A stretch of DNA of 64,000 bases from Takakia lepidozioides. Lineage: Eukaryota; Streptophyta; Takakiopsida; Takakiales; Takakiaceae. A program made the translations under genes and the position numbers. The DNA is taken from the NCBI GenBank assembly GCA_030704615.1, contig CM060733.1:6572001-6636000 (forward strand). The letters run 5' to 3'. This document shows, one piece after another, positions 33,501 to 46,250 of this stretch; positions within the stretch are counted from its first letter, which is position 1, and every line of letters begins with the position of its first letter. The notes below the pieces were generated by a model. It did not search any database and was not told the DNA's origin. It saw only the letters and a program-made list of their open reading frames with translations.

Positions 33501-35804
33501 CTACATATGAGGGGGGAGTAGAAGAGGAGGGAGCAGTAGAGGGGGGAGCAGCAGAGGGGGGAGCAGACCTGAAAAAAGTCGAGGAAGCAGAAGAGGGGGA
33601 ATGGTGCAAGGGGGACATGACGTGGGGGACCTGATATGGGGCGAGCACACTTGTTTGCAGTAGAGGCGGGGTGTCGCGGCCCTTTGCCTTGAGGGCAGGG
33701 GTCGGGACACATGAGGGGCTGCCCCTGTGGTGGGGGCATCGACAGCGATAGGTATGGGGGGCTGAAGCACCCTTGAGTGCCCAAGGCACAGAAGGAGGCG
33801 AAGGCGCTCACTAGGTGGAGCCCCGCACACCGGGTTGCGGTGGGGGTGGCTCCACAAGGGTGGTGGTAGCTTAGCGGGACTTAGTGGGGGTGGCATATGA
33901 CTCACCATGGGGGCGGAGACCTCGTGGTGGGAGTCGTGGGGAGTCTTGGGACTCATCACGGTCCATAGGGGCCGTGGTGAGTGGGCCAAGACTCACCGCG
34001 ACTCATCACCGGGAGTCGAGGGTTTTCGTGGTGGGTTCGCCATAAAATGGCATGGCTAGTTATGAAACCCCCGCGGACAGCTACAGAAGTATATATAGGG
34101 AGTAGTAACCCCGAGAACGGTGCAAGCCCGTTGGTGACCAAAAACTAGTGAGTAAGCGAGCGAGCCGGAAAACGACCAAAGAGTGGGGAGCTGTTCCGGA
34201 CTGCCATCTACCAAAGGGAATTCCATTAGCCCCAAATAGGTGGAGGGTTTAGTGGGAAGTGAAGGGGGACCGTTATGTCCCGGTGAGCAGCCGAAGCTCC
34301 AAGTTGGCCCGGCGGCCAGGTTGGGAGTCAGGCGCGCGCATCAAAGTGAGTAACTATGACGTGAAGGGGAGCTTACCGAAGGGAGGTGCGCGACACGGGG
34401 GGGGGGGGGCAGGGGTAGACGATGAAGGGGGAGCTGAGACAGGCATGATGGGGGGAATAGCATTCATGGGACAGGAGGGTGTTACGATAGGAGTACTCAT
34501 CTTTCCCACAAGGTAGCTCTCAAAATCTTCCAACTCCAGCCCAATGGATAGAGCACAGGGAACGCCGTCTTTGTAGGTGCTCCATATCCGCATTGATTTC
34601 CGCACTGATTTCCGCACAGCCTCAATTTCTCCCGCGGAAGCATTGATCTGCAGGCAAAAAAACAACATAGAATGAGCATTTACAAACCGGGGGCAATCCT
34701 GGGAAACTATTGGGGGGAGCAGATGGCCATAAACTCAAAAGGAGATTGGGGGGTGAAGCAAACCTGTTCTTGTAGAAGTCATCTTCTCCAGCGGCGCTCA
34801 GCCCTCTCCACTCGCTTTGCAAACCCTCCACTCCATGCGAAATCCACAAATGCATCCCAGAATCTTCCATCATTCTGGTCAGCAAAATTGGAAGGGAGAA
34901 GTCCATGTTGCAGGAGTATAAATGTTCCAGCAAGAGTGATCGGGTGCGGTGTGTCGTGGTCAATGTCCATGGCCCCATCCCCTGCAAGAGGCCCCGAGCT
35001 CCCAGGCTGCTCCCCCTTGTCCTGATGAGTAGTCTGCTCCCCCACATCTGCGTGTCTTCGCTGTTTTCCGGACTGGCCCCCCTAACTTTGAGACGGATCC
35101 CCCCCATGTCCGATCCCCGCCATTTCTACTGCTGGCTGCTCACGGCTGTAGGGATATTTTTTCTTTGGCTTTCTACTCCAAGTGACAGCGAGTTCAGGCC
35201 GCAGTCTTTTCAAACGGTTAAAGTAGTAACAATCTTAACCTTTTTTGCCCCCTTCTTTGGTTTGGTGCGCTCAAAATCGGTGTCGGACCCGCTACGGCTA
35301 CTCCTCTTGTGAGGGGTAGCCACTTGTGACGGTGCAGGCGCATCAGGCTTCCATTTTCTCGCTCATTTGGGCTACTGCTGCCGATCAGTATGAGACACGT
35401 CGTCTCCTGGTACGCGCCGCACTTCGGGGTTTGTACACCCTCTCAACCTCTCCACAAAATGAGTAACCTGCTTCGGGAACTCGGCAGCGGGCCAGGGTTT
35501 TAAGTGGCAACTGAACCTTGTCCCAACCATCCACCATGTTCAACCAAGGACAACCCTCCCCATCAATGACATGCCTATTCAACCTAACCTTATCATTCAT
35601 GGGCCGCCCACAAAACTTGCACTTATAGGGATTCTTTTGTTTCGTGCCATCACGAACTCTGAGGTCCGCCTCTGCCTCCACTATCATCTTCTCCCACTCA
35701 GTTGGTTATACCAGAAAGGAACCTCGTCCCCCTTTCTTAGGCTTGTGCCAAAAAACCAGCATACCATCCTCAGGGGGAACAACCTTAGGCCTAGTCTTCG
35801 CCAT
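30572..35804 (-). pseudogene. Transposon-borne zinc-finger/Ulp1-like cysteine protease gene (C48), multi-exon
   Basis: The minus strand starts with MAKTRPKVVPPEDGMLVFWH at 35804. An in-frame TAA follows (about 35705). The frame resumes with TEWEKMIVEAEADLRVRDGT and a zinc finger, KCKFCGRPMNDKVRLNRHVI, ending in C. Exon-like blocks follow at about 34,770-34,950, 34,500-34,650, 32,950-33,300 and 31,000-31,400. The final block has HWSFMVFDKSK (catalytic His) and VPQQPSGWECGYFVMTFI (Gln and catalytic Cys), ending at 30572. This is the Ulp1/SENP-type protease fold. MULEs carrying ULP genes (Kaonashi type) are known in plants. The usual Asp appears as Asn (HLNSM). Exon borders are approximate. Confidence 0.62.
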
Positions 35805-36634
35805 CGGCAACGAGCACACGACGCCGAAATACAGAAAATAAAAAGCAAGGAACAGAAGCAAGAGAAAACAAGGAAGAGCACACGGATTGCAACGAACAAA
35901 AGGAAAACACACAGCATAGACAGCAAAGAGGATATGAGTAGAGCAACTGAAAAACCACAACGAAGAGCCGCCACCGAAGAGTCGCTTTGCGAGGAAGACA
36001 TTCTGCACGTGCAGTGTACCTAGGGGAGCGGGCACGTGGGGGAGCAGGGGATCAGTCGATGGACACGTGTCAATAGCACCAAAGTGGGGATCATTGATGT
36101 CGACACGTGGGGAGATCTGGGCGGTCATAAGGGGGAGCAGGCATGGGGAGATGTGAAGGGGGAGCAAACCCTTAGCCACTCCCAGAACATGGGGATCAAA
36201 AGTAGGGGGACCAGACACGTAGGGGGATGTTAGTAGAGGGGAGCTGACATGTGCGGAGAGTATTGGATATGACATGCATGGCGATTCTGTGGTCAAGGAG
36301 GTGACACGTGGGCAGCGAAGATAGGGGGAGTGGCGGGGGGGACCAGACCGTGGGGGAGCAAAAACTTGAGAGGGATTGGATGTTTGGGGGTTTGCAAGTG
36401 ACGGATTCAGGGAGGGAGACAACTCATGAGAGGAAGGGGACCAAAACTGCAGGGGCAGGGAACATGAGAAGAGACCGTTGTGTAGGACGAGTAAAACACC
36501 ATGCTAGGTCAAAAAAGAAATCCCTATAAGTGCATGCATTATGAGCTGGCCGGTATACAACCATCTTGGACTCTCCAACCTCCATCAATCCTATTTAGCT
36601 GCTCGATACCCAACCATGTTCGATTATGCAACAC
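35805..36634. other. MULE interior next to right inverted repeat; likely 5' region of the zinc-finger/ULP gene
   Basis: The sequence is rich in GGGGAGCA and ACACGTGG(G) modules. It lies upstream of the MAKTRPK start on the minus strand, so it may contain that gene's promoter. No gene is called. Confidence 0.4.
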
Positions 36635-37555
36635 ACAGGGGGATCACTGCGGGTCCGGAGTGGGGATCAAGCCAGGTCGGGGGGAGCGGCGATGTGTTGG
36701 GGATCGTGCCGTGGATGGGAGAGGGGATCAGCGGCGGGGGGGGGGGGGGGGGGGGGTGTGGGGGGGGCGCGCCACGTGCCGTCCGATGGTGGAGGGGATC
36801 AGTCACCGCATTGGACGGGGATCAACGGAGGGGGGGGGGGGGGGCAACGTGTCGGGGGATCAGGCCGTCGATGGGAAGAGGGGATCGACGGCGGGGGGAG
36901 CGGGAGGATGGCGGGGATGAGGGGCGGATGACACACAACATCCATTGTTTGTTGAGGTCGGATGGATGCGCAGGGGATCGACGGTCCGGGGGATCCGCAC
37001 GTGGCGGGCGATTAGGGTTGGGGGATCACTCCCGGTCCGGAAGGGGGATCAAGGCGCGTCGGGGGAGCGGCAACGTCTCGGGGGAGCACGCCGTGGATGG
37101 GAGGAGTGGATCGACGGTGGTGAGAGCGCCACGTGGTGATGGGCGCGTCATGGGGTCTTCATCCGGCCGTCATCCATTCAATTGAGGTTGGATGGATGGG
37201 AGGGATCGACGGTTCGGGGTGGCGCCACGTGGTTGGAGATGGGGGTGGGGGATCACTCCGGCATGGAAGGGGATCAACCCAGTGAGGGGATCCACAGCGG
37301 CCGCCACGTCACTGGAGATCGGGCGGTTGCTGTGGGGCGCCGCTCGGCGGTGGGGCGGGGTCATGGGTCCCGGGCGGGAGGGCGGGCGCGGGGGTCAGGG
37401 GGGGCGCGGGTAGCAGCGGCGGCGGGCGGGGGCGGGGGCAGCAGGCAGAGGGGGTCGGAGGTGGTGGGGATGATTTGAACGGGGTTCCGGCTGTACCTTG
37501 CGGGCTGTACCCGTCAGCTCACAAGCTTGAAATAAAATCAAGCCACATCCATATT
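36635..37555 (-). repeat. Right inverted repeat of the MULE
   Basis: This is the reverse-complement counterpart of 23,962-24,980. It is G-rich, with G runs (36736-36752, 36830-36842), CGGGGGAGC and TGGATGGG modules, and an outer end AAATAAAATCAAGCCACAT. GATCGACGG and ATCCATT modules recur within it. Confidence 0.75.
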
Positions 37556-37794
37556 GGCCAATTTTGGAGCTTTTCGAACGTCCCTGACCACCCAAATTCG
37601 ATTGGAGGGATCTTTCAGGGCTAAAATATTTCACAAATTATATGATGCATCGACACTGTATTTTATATTTTTTATTTTTTTTACAGTAAAAGGGGAAGGA
37701 GGCCCTGGGAAATATATTGAAAATAACGGGAAAAAATAACCCGTGGAGATACAGCCTTAAAGCGTATTACGGGGATACCACCCCGGAGCCAAGA

Positions 37795-38075
37795 ACCACT
37801 AAGAACACACAAGACCAGGGAGGTCTTGGGAGGAAGATAGAATCAAACTGCCATCTACCAGAGCTGAGAATAGAAAGTAGCAACAGCAGGGAAATCAACA
37901 CTAAGAACCCACAGGACCAGGGAGGTCTGGGGAGGAAGATAGTACCAAACTGGCATCTACCAGGGCTGAGAATAGAAAGTAGCAACAGCAGGAAAATCAA
38001 CACTAAGAAACCACAGGACCAGGGAGGCCTGGGGAGGAAAATAGAACCAAACTGGCATCTGTAGCAACAACAGGA
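37795..38075 (+). repeat. Tandem repeat with 102-bp period
   Basis: ACCAGGGAGG starts at 37814, 37916 and 38018, giving an exact 102-bp period over about 2.7 copies. The period is a multiple of three, so an open frame runs through it (QGGLGRKI...LRIESSNS), but it has no other gene-like feature. Confidence 0.85.
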
Positions 38076-39149
38076 AAATCAAGGAGAACTCCAGCCAGCT
38101 CAGACCGTGCAGAAGTGCAGATGACCCGAAAAGCCTGTGACCACTGTATTGAAATACGAATGGTGGTCAAGTTTCTTTTGATTAGAAGATGAGCAGAGGG
38201 AAATTGCCTACAGTATGGCTTTTGTGAGGCAAGGATGTCGAGCTGGATACAGGTAGTCAAAGATAAGGAGGTTGTTTCTGGGGTCTATCCATGTAGCATG
38301 GTGAATTGTAATTGTGAGGTGATCTGTTCAAAGTGTCCACCTTCCAATGGAAGGCAGTAATCCTTCCGGATGAAGAGACACTATAATTTACGCTTCCTTC
38401 GCACATGAAGATAGTGCCCATACATACTGTTAGTAACTGGGCTACCAATGTCAAATATACCTCCTGGTGCTTCTAACTCAAACATCCCAATCCATTACAT
38501 TGGATTCACATATTACCATACTCGTGACCCAGAACAGGCTATACACTCCAAATAAGAAAAATATACCCCCCCCCCTATTTTCACCCTTTAGCAACCTGGC
38601 TGGCAAGTTGGTCCCCTTACAACCACACTTCAAAACTTTCTTTGATACCACTGTAGTGTGACTGTCTCCCAAGGAGAGAAAACCCCATCTCCTGCAGAGT
38701 GACGTTCTGTAACACACTGCTCAATGACAGGATGAGAAAAACAGTAGGCTCATCCAACCAACATGTCAAATTTCTATCTGAGAGAGTGCACTGGGCTGCT
38801 TTCTCAACAATGAGAACTTTGTACTTACAGTTTCTGTGAACTCTCCTACATACCAGCACAATTCGCATACCCTGCACCTTGATCATTGAAATGCCATAGA
38901 TTCCATATCTATGCGAATTGAGACCACATCTTTGTCTCAACTGCAGCTTGCACTGCAGATTGAATACCATTATTTGATCTCCAGAAAAATCAATGTGGGC
39001 AGACGATGAGAATAATAATGACAATGCTGCTGTGGACTACATTTGCAACATCTTGCATAGCGAAGGGAAAAAAAGTAATCTATTGTACATCCGAATCAAG
39101 AGGCACTAAGGAGGCTCTCACACTCCAAGCAAACGAGACACGCAAGGAA
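38076..39149. other. Interval downstream of the 39-42 kb gene; probable 3' UTR and intergenic DNA
   Basis: Minus-strand open frames exist (up to about 135 codons at 38617-39024) but no family is recognisable. They may be 3' UTR sequence of the neighbouring minus-strand gene. Confidence 0.35.
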
Positions 39150-42138
39150 CTATTTGCTGTTTGGCTTAATCTGCAGGATATTACCAAAATTGAACACATT
39201 CTCTTCTTCCTTTGCGGCTTCTGGACCAGGGGACTTGGGTGTAGCCTCGTCCCTATCTGCATCACCTTGGAGAATTGAAGGCAGGTTGAAGTGTGGGAGG
39301 GGAGGCTTGGAAGTTCCAGTGGCGGCTTCTTTTTCCTTCTCCTTGTCATTACCTTTGAAGCCATCAGTTACAAATCCCCCCAATAACCCCATAGGATTGC
39401 TAACCTTATCCTTGAACCTCCTCACTACCTTAACAACTGTATACTTCCAGACAAACGAAGTGACAATCATGAACCCCAACACCCAGTGTGTAGTTCGATT
39501 TTGTCTTACAATCTTCTTACAGAGCTTTTTCTTGTCGTCAGACTCCCTGGAGTCCGTAGTCTCAAGAGCCATTCGATGGCTGGAAAGCACTTGATGCTCT
39601 AAGTGCTGGGCAATGGAACTCGAAAGTGAGGGGCTCAATGTCCGAAGAAGCATTTCAATCGCCTCAGAATTCTTGGCAACTGATGCAGCCGCTGCTTTGG
39701 CAGCCTCAGCTGCTGCAATTGCTGCTTGGGCTGCAGCTTCCACTGTCTTCCTCATTTCACCTTTCCTGGGTCTCTTGTCTTTGGGGCCAGCCAACTTCCT
39801 GGGGTTACTAATAGTGTGTGAACCCTCCTTGCTGGACCGATATTTCTGTTTGCCTTCTTTTTTCTGGGCTCTCACAGTGTGAACCTACAATAACCACAGC
39901 AAAGATATCAGGCCCAATCATGGACTTCAGAGAGCCAGTAGAGAGGAGAGAGTGGGTTAACATCTATCTTTGATATTCAACTTCAAAGGTACATTTCTCC
40001 AGCATGGGATCAAGCTCAGCTAAGTTGTACCCGCCGAAGAACATCCTCGAACCTGGCGAGTTGAATGTGGATGTTAAAAATTGTCTGCTATCATTTACTC
40101 ATAACACAAACACTATTGAGTGGCCAAGTAGACATGGTGCTGCAATGTCATCAGAACATGGGCCAGACACAAAGAGGGAAACTTGCAATGACGTCCACCT
40201 GCCCACCACAGATACTGTTTTGCGAGTCAGATGCCTTTTTGTTAGCCCTGCATAACAGGGGACAAAAAACTGTCTGCATAAGAGATTTAGAGTCCACCCC
40301 ATGATCAAAAGTTGATTGTACTCCTAACAGCTCCAATACAATTGGAGACTCATTGCTCTGCTCATAACTACTATTCTTTGATAGGGAAAATGGCTATTCC
40401 TCTCTATATGACCACAAAGCCAATATAGGGTCAACCTGATAAGCTCGACTCATCAGTGCATCTGTCCCTCTTCCTCTTTCCCTCTAAAGAGAAAACAGAT
40501 GTGCACCTGCTCAAGTAATCTTGAAAGAAACTCTGTGTCCCTCTCAGCGCCTGATGTATTAGCCTCTCCTTTTCCTTCCAAACCAGGGGAAAATTGCAAG
40601 TTCCCTTGTGCCTCAGTCTTTTCATACTCTGTGCCCCTTTTCACTGGAAGAGAAGTTTCCTCCCGAAGCATGCGTAAAAGTGCACTTTCAACAAGATCCA
40701 AATCCTCTTTGTCAAAGTTCCCTAGCGAGTCTTTCCCATCGCCCTCTCTCTCACTGACTGGGGAATACCCAGACATGTCTGTTCCCGAAGCTGTGGAAGA
40801 TTGAAAGAAACTGCTCCCCCTGTGATCAACATAATCACCTTCACCTGACATCTGGGCCCCTGGCTTTGGATAGGCATGAGCAAGACCTCTACCATTGTGT
40901 TTTCTGTCAGTAACATCAGGTACTGTATGAGTTGTGGTCCCTGCATTATTGTTTGTGAGAGACGACGCTAGAAACAACTGAGCAGCATCCCCCTCGCCAA
41001 AGACATGTTGGTCCCCCCTCCCTCCTTGAAGGAACTCCTGAAAGTCCAATTATGTGGCAGAACAGCGTCAGAGGCATTAGGGGTTGCGAGAGAGAGCATT
41101 ACACATAGACTTCCCTCTGTGAATGTTCCACAACCAGCTTCACGTGACCCAGACTCCGTCCACTTGCTATGACATACCTCTCAGGGAGGATCTCAGCGGG
41201 CTTGAACCCACTCAGAATGAAACTCACCTTGAGAATGCTGAAACCCCTGCCCTCAGCCTAGAATTCAGCTTTTCATTGATGTATCATGATGCTTGGTGAC
41301 AGTGCTAATCACACCAGGATGGTGAGAGTCCATGTTGACAGGCTGCGCAAATCTCTACCTAGACTAACTTGTGGTAGGAGAGTGTCATTTGACAAGTGTT
41401 TCTTGGACCGCCTTTCAACAGTTCATGTAGAAACAGAGTACGAGAAGCCCTTCTTTGCGTATGAGTTTTAATTTTGTAGTAGAACATCACCTGAAGCAAA
41501 TCGGAGGAACTGCCCACCTCTGCATCTTCCCTTATGACTGCTTCTTTCCTGGGGCTCTGGGAGCTCCCCATTCTCCCCTCTGAGACATCCTTCTCACTGA
41601 ATGTACAAAACAAAAACATTTGAAATAATGATGAAGTGAAGAGGGCATTGAGGCAAATGACCGATGAGATGAGGAATGCACATGCCACAACACAAGCGCT
41701 TCATTTATGAAGCGAAATTGCATCCAACTCCATCAGATTCGCGAGAAACAATATCAATTGTAAAATTCTGCGAGGTCTCTGTTAGTCCAAATGATAAGGC
41801 CCAGAAAGCTTATTAGCTAACAAGCTACAACAAGCCAAGGAGTTCTGCTAAGGCTGTTTGGTTAATCCTGCCTGCTGCTACTCGAGCATTGCTTCATGAT
41901 GCACGGTGACTATGATTCCTGATTCAAACTCCTATCTCGAGCTGTCACTAGGACAGTTCCATTATCAAGTGTTGCCCCGATTTTTTTTCCTGGTCTTTAA
42001 TCTCTTCATGGAACCCACAATTGCCGTATGATGTTTGAGAGCGATTGCACAGCATCCGTGCCTCAATGCCTAAATACAAGCACTCATGGTTGAGTGTGAT
42101 TACCCTGAAATAAACTCGTCTTTGAGAGCCTGCTCCAT
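39150..42138 (-). CDS. Unrecognised four-exon gene, 468-residue protein with one predicted membrane helix
   Basis: Exons (minus strand): 42138-42104, 41596-41491, 41037-40507 and 39884-39150, all with GT donors and AG acceptors and with phases that join cleanly (35, 106, 531 and 735 bp). The protein starts MEQALKDEFISGEKDVSEG. Exon 3 is Ser/Gly/acid-rich and apparently disordered. Exon 4 starts basic (VRAQKKEGKQKYRSSKEG), then has an Ala-rich helix (EAAAQAAIAAAEAAKAAAAS), a single hydrophobic segment (WVLGFMIVTSFVW), a membrane-proximal VVKVVRRF, and a polar tail ending IKPNSK. It could be an organelle or ER tail-region protein, but I do not recognise the family. The unbroken frame and consistent splice phases support a live gene. 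Confidence 0.68.
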
Positions 42139-43279
42139 GGCCTGCGACGCTGCCGACTTCTTCGAGAGGAGCGAAGATGATCGTAGACAGAAAGATAGAT
42201 GAGAGTGAGAAGCCTGCAATGATGGGGCAGAGTCAGGCTTGCTATCCATGCTTAACCGCTAGCTGCTGAGGAAGATACAGACAAAGGCCAGCTGCCAAAG
42301 CCGTGTCTCTCCGGGAAAACAGCATATGAATATCCTCTTTTCTCATTGAGTGCAGAGAAGGGCACTATGTACCTAAGCTGGTGAGATATGACGGGTACAT
42401 AAGAGCCCTTTACCTACAGACAACTGAAGCATAGACTGTCGTGTCAAAAGAGTGGAGGAAGGAGAAGTGGAGTGAGCTGCACGATCAAATCTGCATCAGC
42501 TGCAGAGGGCTCCAGAGAGTGGCTGGAATCCGAGGGACATGCATTTCACGGGTCTATCACAGCTGCAGAGTCAGGCAGGGGGGGGTACCGGAGGACCAGC
42601 AAACAAGGTCTATCAACCATCAGTGATATGCAGGTCCACAGACGATCGCGCTAAACTGAAAGAAATATTCCACTGACACGCCAAAGGATTGAACGATATC
42701 GAAGAGCTTCATCTCCAGAAGGAAATGTGCAACTGAACCCAAAGAGCAACACGTTGGTAGATTGGCATGGTGGCTGCCATGGAATTGAAACGAGCAAATT
42801 GGGAAATGGGTATGGGACTGTATACCACGAGATTTGTGGAATACGAAGGTTGCGGAGCCCCCACCTCATCTGGCAGCCTCCGTTGCTTTATCTTGTTTGC
42901 TGGTTGGCCACAGAATCTCTCAACAGAAACCACCAAATTTAGTGACACTATTTTCGAAGAGTCCACGCCTACCTAACGAGTTTCCCGTTTCGCCGTCGAT
43001 GTAAACTTCTTCCCAAAAGGAACAGAAAACAAAACCTTGAATAAGCATGAGTAGCATCGGATTACCTGCGAACAGGTTTTGAAGTTTGAAGGGTTCGCAG
43101 ATGCATACAGTGGTATTGCAGACCTAAATCATTATCAGTACAGCAGATTACATGTTTGAGAAGGGGGTGGAGATAACATGTTAGAAGCCCGCGTGGAGGT
43201 GGACGTGAAGGTCACAGGTGTGCAAGTTAGGTTTTTCATTTTTTTCGTTGTGGGCTCGGATTAGTTCCATCTCAGCAGC
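42139..43279. promoter_or_regulatory. Divergent intergenic region between two unrecognised genes
   Basis: About 1.1 kb separates the minus-strand gene starting at 42138 from the plus-strand gene starting at about 43280, so it should contain both promoters. No clear core motif or RNA gene was identified. Confidence 0.4.
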
Positions 43280-45211
43280 ATGGGACACCAGACGGAAATG
43301 TTGGGAGAGAAGGTGGTCTTGTGTAGCAAGGGCATTGGATTGCGTATGGCGCAGGCTCTCATCCCGGGCTCATCCTCACTGACACGCGTGTAAGCTTCCT
43401 GACCCTTCCTCCCCCCTCCCTAATCCTCCTTGTTCACCTAAAAAAGGTAGAGTTCAAATGAGAGGGAGGATGCTCCGTGATGCAGCGATTCTTCAATCTT
43501 GTAGGCATTGTCATTAGTTCTGTTTGGATGACTTGCTTTTCCTTTTTATCAACCTTGATGTAGTGAGGAACAGTTTGCCGCCCACAGTAGCTCTGTTTGT
43601 GACAGCCATTTCCAATGCAGGAGATCTCACTTTTCACCAAAACTCTTCGGCAAAAATTGCCTTCTGCAATGGTTCAATTTTCTTTTCAACTAAGTCGTGT
43701 AACACAACAGAGAATCATGTTTCTATTCTCTTTAAAGAATCCAGTGCCTTAAATGCTCCAAAAACTGTCCAAGAAAGACTCATCAAGCTTTACATTGACA
43801 CTCGGAGCCACAATTGCTTGGAAAGAAAAAAGAATTGAGGATGAAGTATACATCTTACCTGACGCCCCAACCAACAAGTCCATTTCAAATGCTTGGGGGA
43901 TGGATGCCCAAGTAGTAGGCTTATCAGTCGACAACAAGAGTCGGATTCCTGTCATCAATGTTTTTATGTAGTTGTTCATGGTAGTTGTTAATATCAATAT
44001 GATATCATCCTCATGTGATCCATTTGCCATTTGATTGAATGGAAGATGCCCTTTAGTTTGATGAGTGCTGTGTGCTGCTTACAGTGTGTCTCTGTTGCCA
44101 TGGACGGACAAGACTACACAAGCCAATGTGCCAGGCGAGCTGATTCACTTTGTGGACAAGGATGGTGTAGCAAAGGTTATTCCCCTGTTTTCCTGTATTG
44201 GACAGAGAGGCTGTTGCTCACCGTCATAATTGGCTTTCGTCCTGCCTTTAGCAAAGCTCGATCCCTTTTCTAGTGTTCTTCTTGTGTAGTGAAGAACAAG
44301 GTTCTGTGATTTGTGTTCATCCCACCAAGTTGGCTCGAATCAGATGTAAACAAGGTTCTGTGAATTGTGTTCATCCCACCATATTGGCTCAATTCAGATG
44401 TAGGAAGGGTTCTTGTAATTCCATCTGGCAAGACTAATTTGGCTTGTGCAGGTGTCATTGGTAGTTCTGCTGCAGGAAGTGGCTGCCTCGATGTGTGTTA
44501 GTGTGGTCCATGAGCTATTTGAGTTTCTCTTGACTAGTGCTCCAGTCCAGTCGCCAGCCTTTACCCTCATAATTCCAGCCATCACACGATTGCCTGGATC
44601 TATATTGAAATTGCAAGACTTCGTGCATGGCAAGGGGATGCGGGAGTCCATACATGTAGCAATTTTGAATGATGCTCAAGAAGGTTCCCGAGGGGTGTAC
44701 GCCGGACTACCAAGGTTGCCCTCAACAGTACCAATACGAGATGATTTTTTGGCATGTCTATTGCATTTTGTGCATACCACGGGGCTGCCAGCACTTCTCT
44801 TGCTTGGCCCTAGGAGTCAAGGCACAACTCGGGATATGTTTAAGAGCAAGCATGGGGAGGCTTTTCAGGTAGTCTACGCCTCCCTTTGTTTTTTCTCATC
44901 CGGTGCAGTGCTGTTTTTGTGTGGCACTCTCATTTACCTTTCAGCTTTATTAGTGTCTTGGTAGAGATGGCGATTTGACATGTTGTCAGTACTCTGTTAG
45001 GCTCTTTCCTAAGGAAGTCAGCCTGGTGTATTCATTTGCTTGCTGAAGTGTTTGTCTCACATCAATGTTGCAGGTGCTTCATGCAGTGGGAGACATCATA
45101 GCACAGCAAGTAGGGCTCACTTACTCAGATGAAAAAGCACAGGATGTGTCAGTGGATCACGTGTCTGCGAGCGAAGGTGTGGAGGATGACTGGCAAAGGC
45201 TGTACATATAA
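43280..45211 (+). CDS. Unrecognised multi-exon gene, possibly proteasome-assembly-chaperone-1-like
   Basis: Exon 1 runs from ATG 43280 to 43389 (MGHQTEMLGEKVVLCSKGIG...LTR) with a GTAAGC donor. A second exon begins about 43568 (SLPPTVALFVTAISNAGDL). Parts near 43,640-43,960 and 44,058-44,180 look coding, but their borders are unclear. A firm exon is 44452-44869 (VVLLQEVAASMCVSVVHELF; TLIIPAITRLPGSILKL; FVHTTGLPALLLLGPRSQG), followed by the last exon 45074-45211 (VLHAVGDIIAQQVGLTYSD...WQRLYI, TAA). The order of a strand-forming N-terminus, then a 'P..i...l.a.L......lPALlL' segment, weakly recalls PSMG1/PAC1. That is a guess. The model's middle exons are not secure. Confidence 0.5.
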
Positions 45212-45499
45212 GGAATTGACTCCAATCTCTCTCTCTCCCTCTTCCCTGATTTGGGATGACGAGGATCTAAGTTTTGTCCCGAATCCTGGTTAGGTTAGAA
45301 CCAAGTGCACATGTGATATTGCTTCCACACTACTGGCACAGAGCACAGCGCCTGAGTACTGTTATGCAAAAATTTGACGTTAGTGGAAACTAATACTACC
45401 AAAATTGTTTGCCGAGTTGTTACATGGTAGGTTAGTGGCAATACAACTGGTCAACGATATGACATTTGGTGTTGTCTTTTCTTTGAATCCTTGATTCTG

Positions 45500-46250
45500 A
45501 CATTCTGGTGCAGATCCTCCCGCCTCTGCCCCATGTGTGATCAAAATCTTGGAGGAGTTTAATGCGCCTCCTTTGCCCACATCTGGAAATAGCTGTTCCC
45601 AACACACCCCACGCCTTACGAGCCTCAAACATGAGGTCTGAGTGAGTCAAAAATAGCACAGACCTGACACAGATCAGCTTACCCGAAAAAGCCAAGGCAC
45701 ATCTGGCCTTCCACAAGTTCCACAAGGTGTGAGCACGGAGAGCAGCCCAAACAGGACAGGTGGACCACAACCACCACCAGAGAAGTTTAATAGCAGAACA
45801 GAAGCTGCATCCCTAGGCACTGGATTCCACAAAGCATAAAAGGGAAGCACTCTAATCCAGGTGGAGTTAGCCACGGGGCAAGATACAAAGCAATGCTCCA
45901 AGCTCTCAGGTTCCCCCAACACACAAGAGATGCAATCAGAGGATGAAGCAGGAAAGCAGATCCTCAGAGGAAGGATATGGTTAACCAATTTCCAGAGAAA
46001 GCGAGAGACTTTGGCTGCACAGTCCTTCCCCCATACACCAAGAGGTTGGACAATCCGGCAAATGAGACCACTTCCTTGTCCATTTAAGATACATGGAAAC
46101 CACAGGGTTATTAAGCAGGGAGTAACCAAGCTTAACAGAATAAGCAAAGAACTGAGAGTGAAGCCTGTCACACAGGCTCAGAATTTCATATCCAGAGTTG
46201 ACAGAGATGCAAGCAAGAGCCATCTTTGAGGCTGCTTCAGGGATAACAAT
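45500..46250 (-). pseudogene. LINE fragment encoding a zf-RVT-like tail
   Basis: The minus strand encodes AAKVSRFLWKLVNHILPLRI, then SCVLGEPESLEHCFVSCPVA and CPVWAALRAHTLWNLWKARC. This is the zinc-binding domain C-terminal to plant LINE reverse transcriptases, with stops and shifts. It is related to the LINE tail at 21.1-21.5 kb. RT proper is missing, and ends were not defined. Confidence 0.7.

Larger units (their letters stand above)
23962..37555. mobile_element. Mutator-like element with long GC-rich inverted repeats
   Basis: The outer borders are inverted copies. TGGCTTGATTTTATTGCAAG with GTGAGCTAACGGGTACGGCC at 23970-24017 corresponds to the reverse complement of 37493-37552. Inverted similarity extends inward for about 1 kb on each side (to about 24,980 and from about 36,635) through GC-rich, G/C-run-laden sequence. 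Long inverted ends with a decayed transposase that has a MULE-type 'CLWHVRRA' segment and an opposing Ulp1-protease gene fit a plant MULE of the Kaonashi type. Outermost ends and the expected 9-bp target duplication could not be fixed. Coding parts are broken. Confidence 0.68.

Noticed and set aside
37717-38064. 115-codon ORF across the 102-bp repeat
   Set aside because: Openness follows from a repeat period divisible by three. No start context, domain or neighbour supports a gene.
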